DNA of 64,000 bases from Neomoorella carbonis. GTDB lineage: Bacteria > Bacillota > DSM-521 > Neomoorellales > Neomoorellaceae. This document shows, in pieces, positions 7,825-16,521 of this stretch (the stretch's first letter is position 1; each line of letters starts with the position of its first letter). The stretch lies in the NCBI RefSeq assembly GCF_045278715.1, contig NZ_CP136420.1, forward strand, positions 1,302,001 through 1,366,000, given 5' to 3'. The position numbers were made by a program, and so were the translations under genes. The notes under the pieces were generated by a model. That model was not told the origin of the DNA. It did no database searches and saw nothing but the letters and a program-made list of their open reading frames with translations.

Positions 7825-7986
7825 TCAGGCTTCCTTTTTAGCCGGCTTATTCTTTAAAAAACAACCCCGGCAGTGCCCCTGGCAGCTGCCGACCAGGAGG
7901 GTCCGGCAGCGGGGGCAGCGTACCTGCCGGGGATCATGCACCGGGTAGCCGCACCGGGGGCATTTCTGGGAGCAACTTGTTACCAT
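7825..7986 (-). CDS. Cys-rich zinc-ribbon protein downstream of feoB, 53 aa
   Basis: A short ORF with a perfect AGGAGG site before ATG 7986. It has paired Cys motifs: CSQKCPRCG, CPRC, then CQGHCRGC, and a basic Lys-rich tail. It starts 25 nt after the feoB stop on the same strand, so it is probably the last gene of the feo operon. Many Firmicutes carry small Cys-rich proteins after feoB that may handle Fe(II) or metal clusters; assigning that role here is inference. Confidence 0.7.
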   Translation of the reverse strand: MVTSCSQKCPRCGYPVHDPRQVRCPRCRTLLVGSCQGHCRGCFLKNKPAKKEA

Positions 7987-8011
7987 TTCTTTTTCCTCCT
8001 TACCGGCTGGC

Positions 8012-9856
8012 TTAAATCAGAATCTGGGATATTATTCCACCTATTAAGAAGGCCAGGATGAGGATTGCTGGCCAGATGATGATGCCCTCCCGCCAGCCGC
8101 GCTCTTTAAAGATTACCAGGGCAGATGCAATGCAAGGAACAAAGATGGTGATGGTCACCAGGGCCACCAGGGACTGGGGCGGCGTCAGAGGGAGGCTGTA
8201 TAGACCGGCAGCCCCGAAATCACGGCGAACAAAACCCATGATAAAAGCAGTAGCCGTTTCTTTAGGAAGCTGCAGCCAGTTGACGGTAAGGGGCGAAAGC
8301 CAATTTTGCAAAGTATCTAAAAGGCCGGTAACCTGCAAAATACCGATGAGAAGGGCACCGCCGGCAAATAAGGGGGTGGCTTCCTGGATAAAGTTCCTGG
8401 TCCGGGTTGCCGTCTTCTTCAGGACATTAACCGGCTGGGGCAGCCTCAGGGGCGGTATGTCAATTAAAAGATCGCTGGGTTTCCCGGGCAACAGCCGGTT
8501 TAAAACCGTCCCGGCGAGAACCAGAATGCTGGCCACGATGATGACATACAGGAAGGTATAGCCGGGTCCCAGGCGTCCCAGCATGCTGGTGATTACCGCC
8601 AGCTGGGCTGAACAGGGTATGGCCATGGCCAGCAAGAAGGTGGCAATGCGGCGTTCCCTTGGACTGGCCAGCAAACGAGTGGTTATGGTAGCCGCGGTGA
8701 CACAGCCAAAGCCCAGGATTATGGGAATAATCCCGCGACCATTTAATCCCAGGCGCATGAGCACCCGGTCCACCAGGACGGCTATCCGGGGCAGGTAACC
8801 GGAATCCTCCAGGGCCGACAGGCTCAGGTAAAATCCTAGAACCAGGGGAAGCAGCAGGCCCAGGATATAAGTTACCGTCATGGTAAGGATACCAAATTCA
8901 CCTATTAAAAGGGTTCCGGGGATGGAAGAAGGTGGTATTATGGAACCAATAAAATTACGGATAAAGGGTTCATAATAGCCCTGCATGATGTTTTCTTCAG
9001 TGATGCCCACTACTGTCTGGGCCACAAAGACACCGATAAATTCGTAGAGTATCCACAGGGTTAAAACTAGCAGCGGAATACCCGTGAGGGGCAGCATCAT
9101 CCAGCGGCTGAGGAGGGTGCTCCAGGAAGCCCCGGCGTTAGTTTCCTGGACCACTGCCGCTACTATGGCATCAACCCGGCGCCGCCGGGCCAGGTAGATC
9201 TCCTCTTGCCTGTCCATGGGTTTCACCCGATGGCGGGCGGCGACAAAGGGGTCACCTTCAAGGATAAGTAAAGCTTCCGCCCGGCTGCGGGTCTTCTTTT
9301 CTACGAGGGGTAACATTGCATCCAGCTCGGGCAGGCTGTGGCCTTTGCGGGCGCGGGCAACGGCCTGTTTGACTTCTTCAAACCCTTGCTTTTTTATTGC
9401 TACCGTAGGGATAACGGGTACCCCCAGCAGCTCCTCCATTTTCTGAACATCGATCTTGATTCCCTGGCGGGCGGCTTCATCGATCATGTTCAGGGCGACT
9501 ACCATGGGAATACCCATATCAATGATCTGCTGGGTGAGGAAAAGGTCCCGGTCCAGGTGGACGGCATCAACGACGTTAATGACGACGTCGGCTGCCAGGA
9601 TGACATCCCGGGCCACTTTTTCTTCTTCATTAAAGGAAGAAACGCCGTAGACGCCGGGCGTGTCCAAAATAAAGTCATTCCCTACCCGGGCATGACTGAT
9701 TTCCAGGGTGGTGCCGGGAAAGTTGGAAACATCCACGTAAAGGCCGGTGAAGGCGTTGAAAAAGACCGATTTGCCGACATTGGGATTACCGGCCAGGACT
9801 ATCTTGCGGGCGTCCGGGGGTATATTTAACTCACGGTTAAGATCGTGGCAGGCCAT
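8012..9856 (-). CDS. feoB: Ferrous iron transport protein B (GTPase-permease)
   Basis: A 614-aa inner-membrane Fe(II) transporter. The N-terminal G domain has G1 GNPNVGKS, the switch region NFPGTT, G3 DTPGVY and G4 NMID. The helical GDI segment is shorter than in E. coli FeoB (773 aa). The C-terminal half has hydrophobic segments with two Gate-like regions (YILGLLLPLVLGF, and LGFGCVTAA with PCSAQL). The frame is open to 9910, but AAGGAGG is positioned for ATG 9856 (MACHDLN). The start overlaps the feoA end by 20 nt, so translation is likely coupled. It supplies iron for the many Fe-S enzymes of this strict anaerobe. Confidence 0.95.
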   Translation of the reverse strand: MACHDLNRELNIPPDARKIVLAGNPNVGKSVFFNAFTGLYVDVSNFPGTTLEISHARVGNDFILDTPGVYGVSSFNEEEKVARDVILAADVVINVVDAVHLDRDLFLTQQIIDMGIPMVVALNMIDEAARQGIKIDVQKMEELLGVPVIPTVAIKKQGFEEVKQAVARARKGHSLPELDAMLPLVEKKTRSRAEALLILEGDPFVAARHRVKPMDRQEEIYLARRRRVDAIVAAVVQETNAGASWSTLLSRWMMLPLTGIPLLVLTLWILYEFIGVFVAQTVVGITEENIMQGYYEPFIRNFIGSIIPPSSIPGTLLIGEFGILTMTVTYILGLLLPLVLGFYLSLSALEDSGYLPRIAVLVDRVLMRLGLNGRGIIPIILGFGCVTAATITTRLLASPRERRIATFLLAMAIPCSAQLAVITSMLGRLGPGYTFLYVIIVASILVLAGTVLNRLLPGKPSDLLIDIPPLRLPQPVNVLKKTATRTRNFIQEATPLFAGGALLIGILQVTGLLDTLQNWLSPLTVNWLQLPKETATAFIMGFVRRDFGAAGLYSLPLTPPQSLVALVTITIFVPCIASALVIFKERGWREGIIIWPAILILAFLIGGIISQILI

Positions 9857-10115
9857 AGGCACGCCTCCTTGCCGGGGATTTGACCGGGTGCGGGGCAGTG
9901 ACAGGTTCAACGGTAATTTTTTGCGCCAGGCCCCTGCCGATGGCTATTTCCTGACGGTTTTTGGCCACGATAATGGGGCCGCCGGGAATGACACTGGTAC
10001 AGGTGATGAGTTCCCCTTCACTGATGCCGAAACGGATGGCCTGGGCGCGAATGCCCCGCCCCGGCAGGGCGAGGATGCGACAACGCTGTCCTTCCCGTGC
10101 TTCATCCAGGGTCAT
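9837..10115 (-). CDS. feoA: Ferrous iron transport protein A (SH3-like)
   Basis: A 92-aa FeoA with the usual single SH3-like domain: an N-terminal GQRCRILALPG segment, GISEGELITCTSVIPGGPIIVAKN and IAIGRGLAQKI. FeoA is a cytosolic partner thought to modulate FeoB. A basic tail (residues 75-92) overlaps the feoB start. It is the first gene of feoA-feoB-(7825) under a Fur-like promoter. Confidence 0.93.
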   Translation of the reverse strand: MTLDEAREGQRCRILALPGRGIRAQAIRFGISEGELITCTSVIPGGPIIVAKNRQEIAIGRGLAQKITVEPVTAPHPVKSPARRRAYGLPRS

Positions 10116-10178
10116 GGTCTTTCCCTCCCTGCAACCAATTTTTATGCATGAATCCTTGCTTGATGCCGTCCAAGTAAA

Positions 10179-10238
10179 TGATAAAGATTATCAATGAACT
10201 TCTATAAATATCTTAGGACAAATGAGAATCAATGTCAA
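10179..10238 (-). promoter_or_regulatory. feoAB promoter with Fur-like operator sequences
   Basis: On the minus strand, TTGACA (10233-10238), a 17-nt spacer and TAAGAT (10210-10215) form a near-consensus promoter. The spacer reads TTGATTCTCATTT, resembling a Fur box half (TGATAATNATTATCA / TGAGAATCATTCTCA class). A second palindrome, TGATAA-AGA-TTATCA (10179-10193), follows the start point. Iron-dependent repression by Fur or a DtxR-type regulator is inferred. Confidence 0.75.
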
Positions 10239-10259
10239 TGGGGTGGCAAAGAAAAAGGC

Positions 10260-11072
10260 TCACTTTTTGGTGACGCCTTCGCGGCTGATAACGCAGCGGA
10301 TGTCTTCAGCCACAGGTAAGTGATAGGACTGGCAGAGCTGGACCAGGCGGGAAGTTGTCCGTTCTCCCAGGTAATCTTCCAGGGCCTTTAAGTCAAGGTT
10401 GCTGGTTATTACTGTCGGTAGTTCGTTGATTAAACGATAGTTTATCAAGGAATAAATTTTATTACATGTCCACTCGGTATAATTATGGGCGCCCAGGTCG
10501 TCGAGGATCAGGATAGCCACTTTCCGGGCCGTATCGATGAGTTCCAGCTCCGTCTGGCTGCCTTCTTGAGGCCGGCGGTCATAGGTGGCGCGAATGGCAT
10601 CCAGCAAATCAGGAACAACGGTAAATAGAACTTCACGGCCGGCAGCCGTTAAAGCATTGGCAATGGCAGCTGCCAGGAAGGTTTTGCCGCTCCCTACAGG
10701 TCCGAAGATAAAGAGACCGCGGCCGCGAGTTTCCTGGCGGTAGGTGGCGACGAAGCGCCGGGCTGCTTCCAGACAGCGGCGGGCGCTTTCGTAGTAAGTG
10801 GTACCTGTAAGTTCGTCGTTTAAGGTCCGGGAGTAATACTTAAGGTCAAAGTTCTGGAAGGTATAGCGGCTCAACTGGGGTGCCAGGTTAGCTGCCCTTA
10901 AGCGGTTTTGCCAGGCCTTTTGCTGCATACAGCGGCAACGATAAGCCAGGCCGTCGCGGATGATAAGGCCCCGGTCCTGGCAAAGGGGACACTGGAAAGC
11001 CGGTAACTCCACTGGTCCTTCCTGGACTTTATTTTTCGTAATTAATTGAGGAGGAATATGTATCCTTTCCAT
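10260..11072 (-). CDS. DnaI/DnaC-like helicase loader (AAA+ ATPase)
   Basis: A 270-aa primosomal loader. The N-terminal zinc motif CPLCQDRG...CRCMQQK (about residues 28-51) matches DnaI/DnaC-type loaders. The AAA+ core has Walker A FGPVGSGKT, Walker B AILILDDLGAHNYTEW, sensor ITSNLDLKAL and the arginine-finger segment ERTTSRLVQL. It is co-directional with, and 27 nt downstream of, the DnaD-like gene. Together they would load the replicative DnaB/DnaC helicase. IstB, a transposon ATPase, is a relative, but no transposase is adjacent and the zinc motif favours DnaI. Confidence 0.88.
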   Translation of the reverse strand: MERIHIPPQLITKNKVQEGPVELPAFQCPLCQDRGLIIRDGLAYRCRCMQQKAWQNRLRAANLAPQLSRYTFQNFDLKYYSRTLNDELTGTTYYESARRCLEAARRFVATYRQETRGRGLFIFGPVGSGKTFLAAAIANALTAAGREVLFTVVPDLLDAIRATYDRRPQEGSQTELELIDTARKVAILILDDLGAHNYTEWTCNKIYSLINYRLINELPTVITSNLDLKALEDYLGERTTSRLVQLCQSYHLPVAEDIRCVISREGVTKK

Positions 11073-11099
11073 GGGCTGGCCTGTAACCCTCCCTTAACC

Positions 11100-11840
11100 T
11101 TACGGGTTAAGCCGGTAGAGCTCGCGGTATTTATCCTTCCGGGTGGAAGAGCTGGAAGGGCGGGTAGAACGGGTTTTCTTTGTTTTTAGTTTTTCATCGT
11201 AGGCCATAGCTTCGGCAACGGTACGGATATTATGGCGTTGCCAGTCCTTTAAAATGGAGTCAATATAACGGAAGTTAAGGATGCCACGCAATACAGCCCG
11301 CCGCAGGGCTTCCTGTAATAATTCGATGGGCACATTATCATCCTGGCACCAGGCTTTGAGTTGCTCGCTTTCCAGGGGAGACAGGGGGCGGCCGAACTCC
11401 TTTTCAAAGGTCCGGTACAATTCTCCCTGGCGGGCTGCACTGGTCTCCGTTTCCTTTTGTGCTTCTGTAACTGTTTTGTAATCATCCATAGCTACTTGAA
11501 TTAATTTTGTCCAGAGGGGTGTAAAGGAAAAGATATTTTGCCACCGGCCCAGGGAAGGATGGAAATAGGGTTCGACAGCCAGAAGCTTTTTTTCAATAAT
11601 AGAAGCGATTAGATTCTTTACTTCTTCACTATCCAGGTTCATATACTGGCTGATTTTTTCCGGGGTGGGAAAACGTTCATCTTCCACCTGGCGCCAGTGC
11701 AGGAGATGGATTAAGACCATCATTTCGGCTTCTGTCAGGCCCAAGCGGGCGTAAAACTTGACGAGCAGGTCAGGGATAACCAGACTGCCTGCTTCTAACA
11801 AGGAGGCCGCCAGTATCTGGTATCCATCGTTGCTGGTCAT
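11100..11840 (-). CDS. DnaD-like primosome/replication initiation protein
   Basis: A 246-aa protein. Its N-terminal winged-helix DnaD domain (about 20-110: LVKFYARLGLTEAEMMVLIHLLHW, MNLDSEEVKNLIASIIEKKLL) is followed by a C-terminal DDBH2-type helix bundle (about 143-215: EKEFGRPLSPLESEQLKAWC, and ALRRAVLRGILNFRYIDSIL with a downstream Trp). The tail is basic and Ser/Thr-rich. ATG 11840 follows GGGAGGAAG. It is followed by the helicase-loader gene, a conserved Firmicutes pair. Confidence 0.9.
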   Translation of the reverse strand: MTSNDGYQILAASLLEAGSLVIPDLLVKFYARLGLTEAEMMVLIHLLHWRQVEDERFPTPEKISQYMNLDSEEVKNLIASIIEKKLLAVEPYFHPSLGRWQNIFSFTPLWTKLIQVAMDDYKTVTEAQKETETSAARQGELYRTFEKEFGRPLSPLESEQLKAWCQDDNVPIELLQEALRRAVLRGILNFRYIDSILKDWQRHNIRTVAEAMAYDEKLKTKKTRSTRPSSSSTRKDKYRELYRLNP

Positions 11841-11988
11841 CTCTCTTCCTCCCCCCGGTAACTCCTAGCAATACATCTATTATATCATCTCCAATACTCC
11901 TGACCAAATATAATCAGGAATTATTAGGGGCATTGCTCATAGCTAATTATGGATTATAATTATCTTAGTTAAGTGGAGGTAAAATCCT

Positions 11989-12822
11989 ATGGAAGTTGTT
12001 GCCCTCATTGGTCCCAGCGGCAGCGGTAAAAGTCACCGCGCCCTGGCAGTTGCCCGAGATTATGCCGCCGAAGCTATAATTGACGACGGCTTGCTTATTC
12101 AGGGGAGTCGTATTCTGGCGGGAGTTTCAGCCAAAGAACAACCAACGCGGGTAGGGGCTATTAGAACGGCTCTATTTAGCGATCCTGACCATGCCCGGGA
12201 AGTCCGGGAGAGGCTGGCGGCCATTGCTCCCCGGCGCCTTCTGGTCCTCAGCACCTCCCGGGAAATGGCAGAGCGCATTACCAGCCGCCTGCAGCTGCCG
12301 CCGCCGTCTATCTGGGTGGATATTACTGAAGTGGCCACGCCGAAAGAAATCGCCCGTGCCCGGCAGATCCGCAGCCAGCTGGGAAAACACGTCATCCCGG
12401 CACCCACGGTGGAAGTCAAACCGCGCTTTAACGGGCCTTTCATCGAACCGTTAAAAACTTTTCTGCGCCGGCGCCAGGCACCGCCGGGTAAAAAGAAAAA
12501 CCTTTGGGTGGAACAGACCACCGTCCGGCCGACTTTTAACTCCCTGGGCCATTTTTATATTGCCCACAGTGCCGTGGCGCAACTGGCGGCTTACCTGGTT
12601 ACCACTGCCGGCCTGGCCAACCCCCGTGTCCAGGTGGAAAGCAGGAATGGCAATCTGGTCTTAAACCTGGAGGTTGCCGCTCCTTACGGTGTTTACTGGC
12701 CTCCCCTTCTGAGGGCGGCGCAAAAAAGGGTTAAATCAATGATTACCAGCATGACGGCCCTGGAAGTGGAGGCTGTCAACATTACGGTCCGCGGCATTAA
12801 ATTTGCCGGTGACCGGCGTTAG
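11989..12822 (+). CDS. P-loop protein fused to Asp23-like domain
   Basis: A 277-aa two-part protein. The N-terminus has a clear Walker A, LIGPSGSGKSHRAL (residues 6-19). The following segment (AIIDDGLLIQGSRILAGVSAK, then RLLVLSTSREMAERI) resembles a nucleotide kinase-like fold. The C-terminal part from about 175 (TFNSLGHFYIAHSAVAQLAAYLVTTAGL...) resembles Asp23/Gls24-like alpha-beta domains found in cell-envelope stress proteins. ATG 11989 follows GGAGG. It is transcribed divergently from the primosome pair and ends tail-to-tail with the beta-CASP gene, sharing stop-codon bases. The cellular role is unknown. Confidence 0.65.
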   Translation: MEVVALIGPSGSGKSHRALAVARDYAAEAIIDDGLLIQGSRILAGVSAKEQPTRVGAIRTALFSDPDHAREVRERLAAIAPRRLLVLSTSREMAERITSRLQLPPPSIWVDITEVATPKEIARARQIRSQLGKHVIPAPTVEVKPRFNGPFIEPLKTFLRRRQAPPGKKKNLWVEQTTVRPTFNSLGHFYIAHSAVAQLAAYLVTTAGLANPRVQVESRNGNLVLNLEVAAPYGVYWPPLLRAAQKRVKSMITSMTALEVEAVNITVRGIKFAGDRR

Positions 12823-14429
12823 CCGGCTTTTTCCTCCAGGTTCTGGTTTAAAAGGGCCGAGATTTGCTGCAGTTTTTGATGGACGCCGGCATAGTCCTGC
12901 CGCGCAAACCCTGCTTCTACCAGGGCCTTGAGCTGCACCAAGATGCGCTGGTAGGTGGCTTCGGCTTCGGCGGCTGCAGCGCCGGCTGCCAGGGTGGCCG
13001 GCGAGGCTGCCGGCAGGCTTTCCGCTACCGGCAGGAGCCGGGCGACAGCCAGCCATGACGGGACTTCTGTTGCCAGGCCCAGTTCCGCAGTTACCAGGCT
13101 GGCGAACTCCCTGGCTGCTGCTTCTTCCCCGTGGGTTATGAAAACTTTACGTGGGGATCGGGCAAAGGATTTTAGCCATTTTAATAAACCCGCCTGGTCG
13201 GCATGGGCGGAAAAGCCGTCAAGGCTGACAATTTCAGCCCGTACGGCAATTTCTTCACCGTGGATGCGTACCCGCTTTTCCCCGTCGAGGAGGCGCCGCC
13301 CCAGGGTACCGGCTGCCTGGTAGCCTACCAGGAGGACGGTGCTCTCCGGGCGCCAGAGGTTGTGTTTCAGGTGGTGCTTGATGCGGCCGGCGTCGCACAT
13401 GCCGCTGGCGGCAATGATGATGGCTCCCCCCTGGATTTTATTGATAGCCAAGGACTCCTCGGCGGTGCGGCTTAAGTGCAGCCCCGGCAGGTAGAAGGGA
13501 CAGGTGGCGCCGCCATTACTTAACTCTTTGGTTTCCGCGTCAAAATAATCCTGGTGGCGGCAGAAGATCTCGGTGGCCGCCACTGCCAGGGGGCTATCGA
13601 GAAAAATTTTGTCTACCTTAATGGCTCCCTGGCGCAGGAGGATATTAAGGGCATAGAGGAGGTCCTGGGTACGCTCTACGGCAAAGGCCGGGATAACCAG
13701 GTTGCCTCCCTTTTTCATGGCCTTGTTAATTACTTCTTTGAGACGCTCAATTTTGTCCCCCTGGACGTTATGGTGGCGGTTGCCGTAAGTAGACTCCATG
13801 ACCAGGTAATCGGTGGACTCAATGGGCGCCGGGTCATTGACAATGGGTTGTCCCGGGTTACCTAAATCGCCGGAAAAGGTAACCTTGACTTCTTGGTCCC
13901 CATCGCGCACCCAGATTTCCGCTATCGCTGACCCCAGGATATGACCGGCGTCCTGGAGGCGCAGGCGAAAGCCCGGTAAAATCTCCTTTTCTTCTTGATA
14001 ATCCAGGGTATGAAAATGCTCCAGGCAGGCAGCCGCCTGGGCGGCGGTATAGATGGGGGTTAAAAGGGGCAGGCCGGCGCGGCTGTTTTTCCGGTTTTTG
14101 CGTTCAACTTCCATTTCCTGAATATGGCCGCTGTCCGGCAACAGGACGCCGGCCAGCTCAGCACTGACCGGCGTGGTAAATACCGGTCCCTGGAAACCTT
14201 GCAGGTAAAGTTTGGGGATCAGGCCGCAGTGGTCGATGTGGGCATGGGTCAGAACCATGGCATCGATACTGGCCGGATTAAAGGGAAAAGGGCCGTAGTT
14301 GCGTTCTTTAACGGCTTTGGAACCCTGGAAAAGCCCGCAGTCAATAAGGAGGCGGTGCCGTCCGTTATCGAGAAGGTAACAGGAGCCTGTTACCGTCCCG
14401 GCAGCCCCGTAGAAATGTAAATTGATCAT
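12819..14429 (-). CDS. Beta-CASP metallo-beta-lactamase-fold ribonuclease-like protein
   Basis: A 536-aa protein of the CPSF73/RNase J-like beta-CASP superfamily. The MBL core starts MINLHFYGAAGTVTGSCYLL. It has the zinc motif THAHIDHCG (about residues 55-63), then SGDLG, the beta-CASP motifs MESTYGNR and PAFAVERTQDLL, ASGMCDAGR, and the RNA-metabolising MBL motif region FSAHAD...FITHGEE. A C-terminal extension of about 90 residues is Ala-rich and helical. The frame is open to 14474, but ATG 14429 is the conserved family start. The last bases overlap the stop of the convergent 11989-12822 gene. It probably processes RNA; the substrate is unknown. Confidence 0.88.
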   Translation of the reverse strand: MINLHFYGAAGTVTGSCYLLDNGRHRLLIDCGLFQGSKAVKERNYGPFPFNPASIDAMVLTHAHIDHCGLIPKLYLQGFQGPVFTTPVSAELAGVLLPDSGHIQEMEVERKNRKNSRAGLPLLTPIYTAAQAAACLEHFHTLDYQEEKEILPGFRLRLQDAGHILGSAIAEIWVRDGDQEVKVTFSGDLGNPGQPIVNDPAPIESTDYLVMESTYGNRHHNVQGDKIERLKEVINKAMKKGGNLVIPAFAVERTQDLLYALNILLRQGAIKVDKIFLDSPLAVAATEIFCRHQDYFDAETKELSNGGATCPFYLPGLHLSRTAEESLAINKIQGGAIIIAASGMCDAGRIKHHLKHNLWRPESTVLLVGYQAAGTLGRRLLDGEKRVRIHGEEIAVRAEIVSLDGFSAHADQAGLLKWLKSFARSPRKVFITHGEEAAAREFASLVTAELGLATEVPSWLAVARLLPVAESLPAASPATLAAGAAAAEAEATYQRILVQLKALVEAGFARQDYAGVHQKLQQISALLNQNLEEKAG

Positions 14430-14488
14430 TTTTCCTCTCCCTGTTTTAATTATTTGCCGGTCCCTAATTACCATGCCGCCGATCTTTG

Positions 14489-15703
14489 TTAGGCGTGGGC
14501 CACGGCCCGGTGCTTGAAGGCCAGGCGCCGGGCGACAAAGCGTTCCATGCGGTTCATGGCTTCCGTCAGCTCGGCCAGGGAAGTAGCGTAGGAACAGCGG
14601 ATAAAGCCTTCCCCGCTGCTGCCGAAGGCCGGGCCGGGGACCACGGCCACCTTTTCTTCTTTCAGGAGTTCTTCGGCAAATTGGGTGGACGTTAAACCCG
14701 TAACCTTAATGGATGGGAAAACGTAAAACGCGCCCCGGGGTTCAAAACACTCCAGGCCCATTTCCCGCAGGCGGCTGACGACCAGGCGGCGGCGCCGGTC
14801 ATACTCGGCCACCATCCGCTCCACATCCTGGCGCCCGTGGCGCAGGGCCTCCAGGGCGGCCATCTGTCCCATCACCGGGGCACAGAGGATGGTATACTGG
14901 TGGATCTTGACCATGGCGGCCAGAAAGTCGGGGTGGGCGGCCACATAACCCACCCGCCAGCCGGTCATGGCAAAGGCCTTGGAAAAGCCGCTGACCAGAA
15001 TAGTTCGTTCCTGCATGCCCGGGAGGGCGGCAAAGGAGCGGGGCGGGCCGTCATAGCGCAGCTCGGCATAGATCTCATCGCTGATCACCAGCAGGTTATA
15101 TTTCTTCACCAGAGCGGCGATGGCCTGCATTTCGGCATCGTTAAGGACAGCACCGGTGGGATTGTTGGGAAAACACAGGATCAGGACCTTGGTACGGGGT
15201 GTGATATGTTTTTCCAGCCGCGCCGCCGTTAGAGCAAATTCCTCCTCCATGGTGGTGGGCACCGTGACGGGAACGCCGCCGGCCATCTGGGTGATGGGCC
15301 GGTAGGATACATAACACGGCTCGGGGATCAGGACTTCGTCGCCGGGATTGATGACCGTTCTTAAGGCCAGGTCAACGGCTTCGCTGGCGCCGATGGTGAC
15401 CATTATTTGCCTCTGGGGATCGTAACTTAAGCCGAAACGTTCCGCCAGGTAGCCGGCTATGGCCTGGCGTAATTCGGGCAGGCCGTAGTTGGAGGTATAC
15501 ATGGTATAACCCCGCTCCAGGGACTGGACGCAGGCTTCCCGGATGTGCCAGGGGGTGACAAAATCCGGTTCTCCCACGCCCAGGGAAATCACCCCCCGGG
15601 TGCTGGCTACCAGGTCAAAGAAGCGGCGGATACCAGATGGTGGTAGACTTTTGACCGTGGGATTGATAAAGCGCTGGGCCTCAAAACCGCAAGTAATGGT
15701 CAT
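14489..15703 (-). CDS. PLP-dependent class I/II aminotransferase, possibly alanine-forming
   Basis: A 404-aa fold-type I aminotransferase. It has VKSLPPSGIRRFFDL, GEPDFVTPWHI, FPNNPTGAV, ISDEIYAEL and SGFSKAFAMTGWRVGY, where the Lys binds PLP. RCSYATS near the C-terminus carries the carboxylate-binding Arg. It overlaps the end of the Lrp/AsnC regulator by ATGA. The operon leader is a T-box whose specifier is GCC (alanine), so an alanine-linked pyruvate transaminase is the best guess. Related enzymes act on aspartate or branched and aromatic amino acids. Confidence 0.88.
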   Translation of the reverse strand: MTITCGFEAQRFINPTVKSLPPSGIRRFFDLVASTRGVISLGVGEPDFVTPWHIREACVQSLERGYTMYTSNYGLPELRQAIAGYLAERFGLSYDPQRQIMVTIGASEAVDLALRTVINPGDEVLIPEPCYVSYRPITQMAGGVPVTVPTTMEEEFALTAARLEKHITPRTKVLILCFPNNPTGAVLNDAEMQAIAALVKKYNLLVISDEIYAELRYDGPPRSFAALPGMQERTILVSGFSKAFAMTGWRVGYVAAHPDFLAAMVKIHQYTILCAPVMGQMAALEALRHGRQDVERMVAEYDRRRRLVVSRLREMGLECFEPRGAFYVFPSIKVTGLTSTQFAEELLKEEKVAVVPGPAFGSSGEGFIRCSYATSLAELTEAMNRMERFVARRLAFKHRAVAHA

Positions 15704-16182
15704 AGTTGCAACACCTGCCTCCGGTCTGCTTCTTGATCCTCGAAAATTACCCCATCCTGTTTATACCTTTTCAGGATAAAATGGGTCACTGTACTCTGGA
15801 CGTGTTCCAGGGTAGCCAGCTTCTGGGAAACAAAGGTGGCCACCTCCTTGAGACTCTTGCCCTGGACAAGGACGGAAAGGTCATAGCTGCCGGACATCAG
15901 GAAAACAGATTTCACTTCCGGGTAACGGTAGATGCGGCCGGCAATCTCGTCAAAGCCCACATCCTGCTGGGGCGTTACCTTGACATCGATCAAGGCCGCC
16001 ACTTCTTCTGCGCCGGCCTTTTCCCAGTTAATCAGGGTATGGTAGCGTAAAATGATTTTTTCCTGCTCCATGGCGGCTATTTCTTTAGCCACCTGGTCTA
16101 CCGGCAGGGCCAGCATGATGGCTATTTCTTTCGCATTTAATTTACCGTTGTTTTCCAGAAGCTCGAGTATTTTTTTACGCAT
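15700..16182 (-). CDS. Lrp/AsnC-family transcriptional regulator
   Basis: A 160-aa Lrp/AsnC protein. The N-terminal HTH (MRKKILELLENNGKLNAKEIAIML) and the C-terminal RAM ligand domain (about 70-145: ALIDVKVTPQQDVGFDEIAGRI, VLVQGKSLKEVATFVSQKL) are both present. The frame is open to 16263, but that extension runs through the T-box terminator, so ATG 16182 is used. It is translationally coupled to the aminotransferase. The RAM domain probably senses an amino acid. Confidence 0.9.
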   Translation of the reverse strand: MRKKILELLENNGKLNAKEIAIMLALPVDQVAKEIAAMEQEKIILRYHTLINWEKAGAEEVAALIDVKVTPQQDVGFDEIAGRIYRYPEVKSVFLMSGSYDLSVLVQGKSLKEVATFVSQKLATLEHVQSTVTHFILKRYKQDGVIFEDQEADRRQVLQL

Positions 16183-16202
16183 GGTTAAACCCCCGTATGA
16201 TA

Positions 16203-16470
16203 TATGAAAACCTCCCGCCCCACAAAGGGACGGGAGGTTTATTTCCCGCGGTACCACCCTCATTGGTCGTACGACCCTGCTCTGCAGCGCCTTTGTTAAA
16301 GCGCCATGGCCGTTAACGGGGCCAATCCGTCCTGCCTTAAGGATAAATTCCTTCCAGCGGCGGCTCCGGGGTGGCTTTCGACAGGTCTGCTACCGGGCTT
16401 GCACCCTCCCCGGTTCGCTGGCGAGCAGGGGGCCTGCCTACTCTTCCCTTCACTGCCTTTAAACTTGCTG
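16203..16470 (-). ncRNA. T-box riboswitch, alanine specifier (GCC)
   Basis: On the minus strand the leader shows the Stem I AGTA/GA-type motif near its 5' end, then CGAAAGCCA. This aligns with glyQS-type specifier loops (CGAAAGGCA) and gives specifier GCC at 16373-16375. The conserved T-box AGGGTGGTACCGCGG is at 16246-16260. A terminator follows, with stem AACCTCCCG / CGGGAGGTT (16209-16239). The TGGT bulge would pair with an ACCA tRNA end. Uncharged tRNA-Ala would thus turn on the lrp-aminotransferase operon. The 5' boundary is approximate. Confidence 0.92.
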
Positions 16471-16521
16471 TAAATTTTAATGTTATTTTAGCACCGGCCC
16501 GGCTTTGGTGTCAATAAAAAA

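Noticed and set aside
16183..16263. N-terminal extension of the Lrp regulator
   Set aside because: It runs through the T-box terminator and antiterminator sequence; ATG 16182 matches the family's start.
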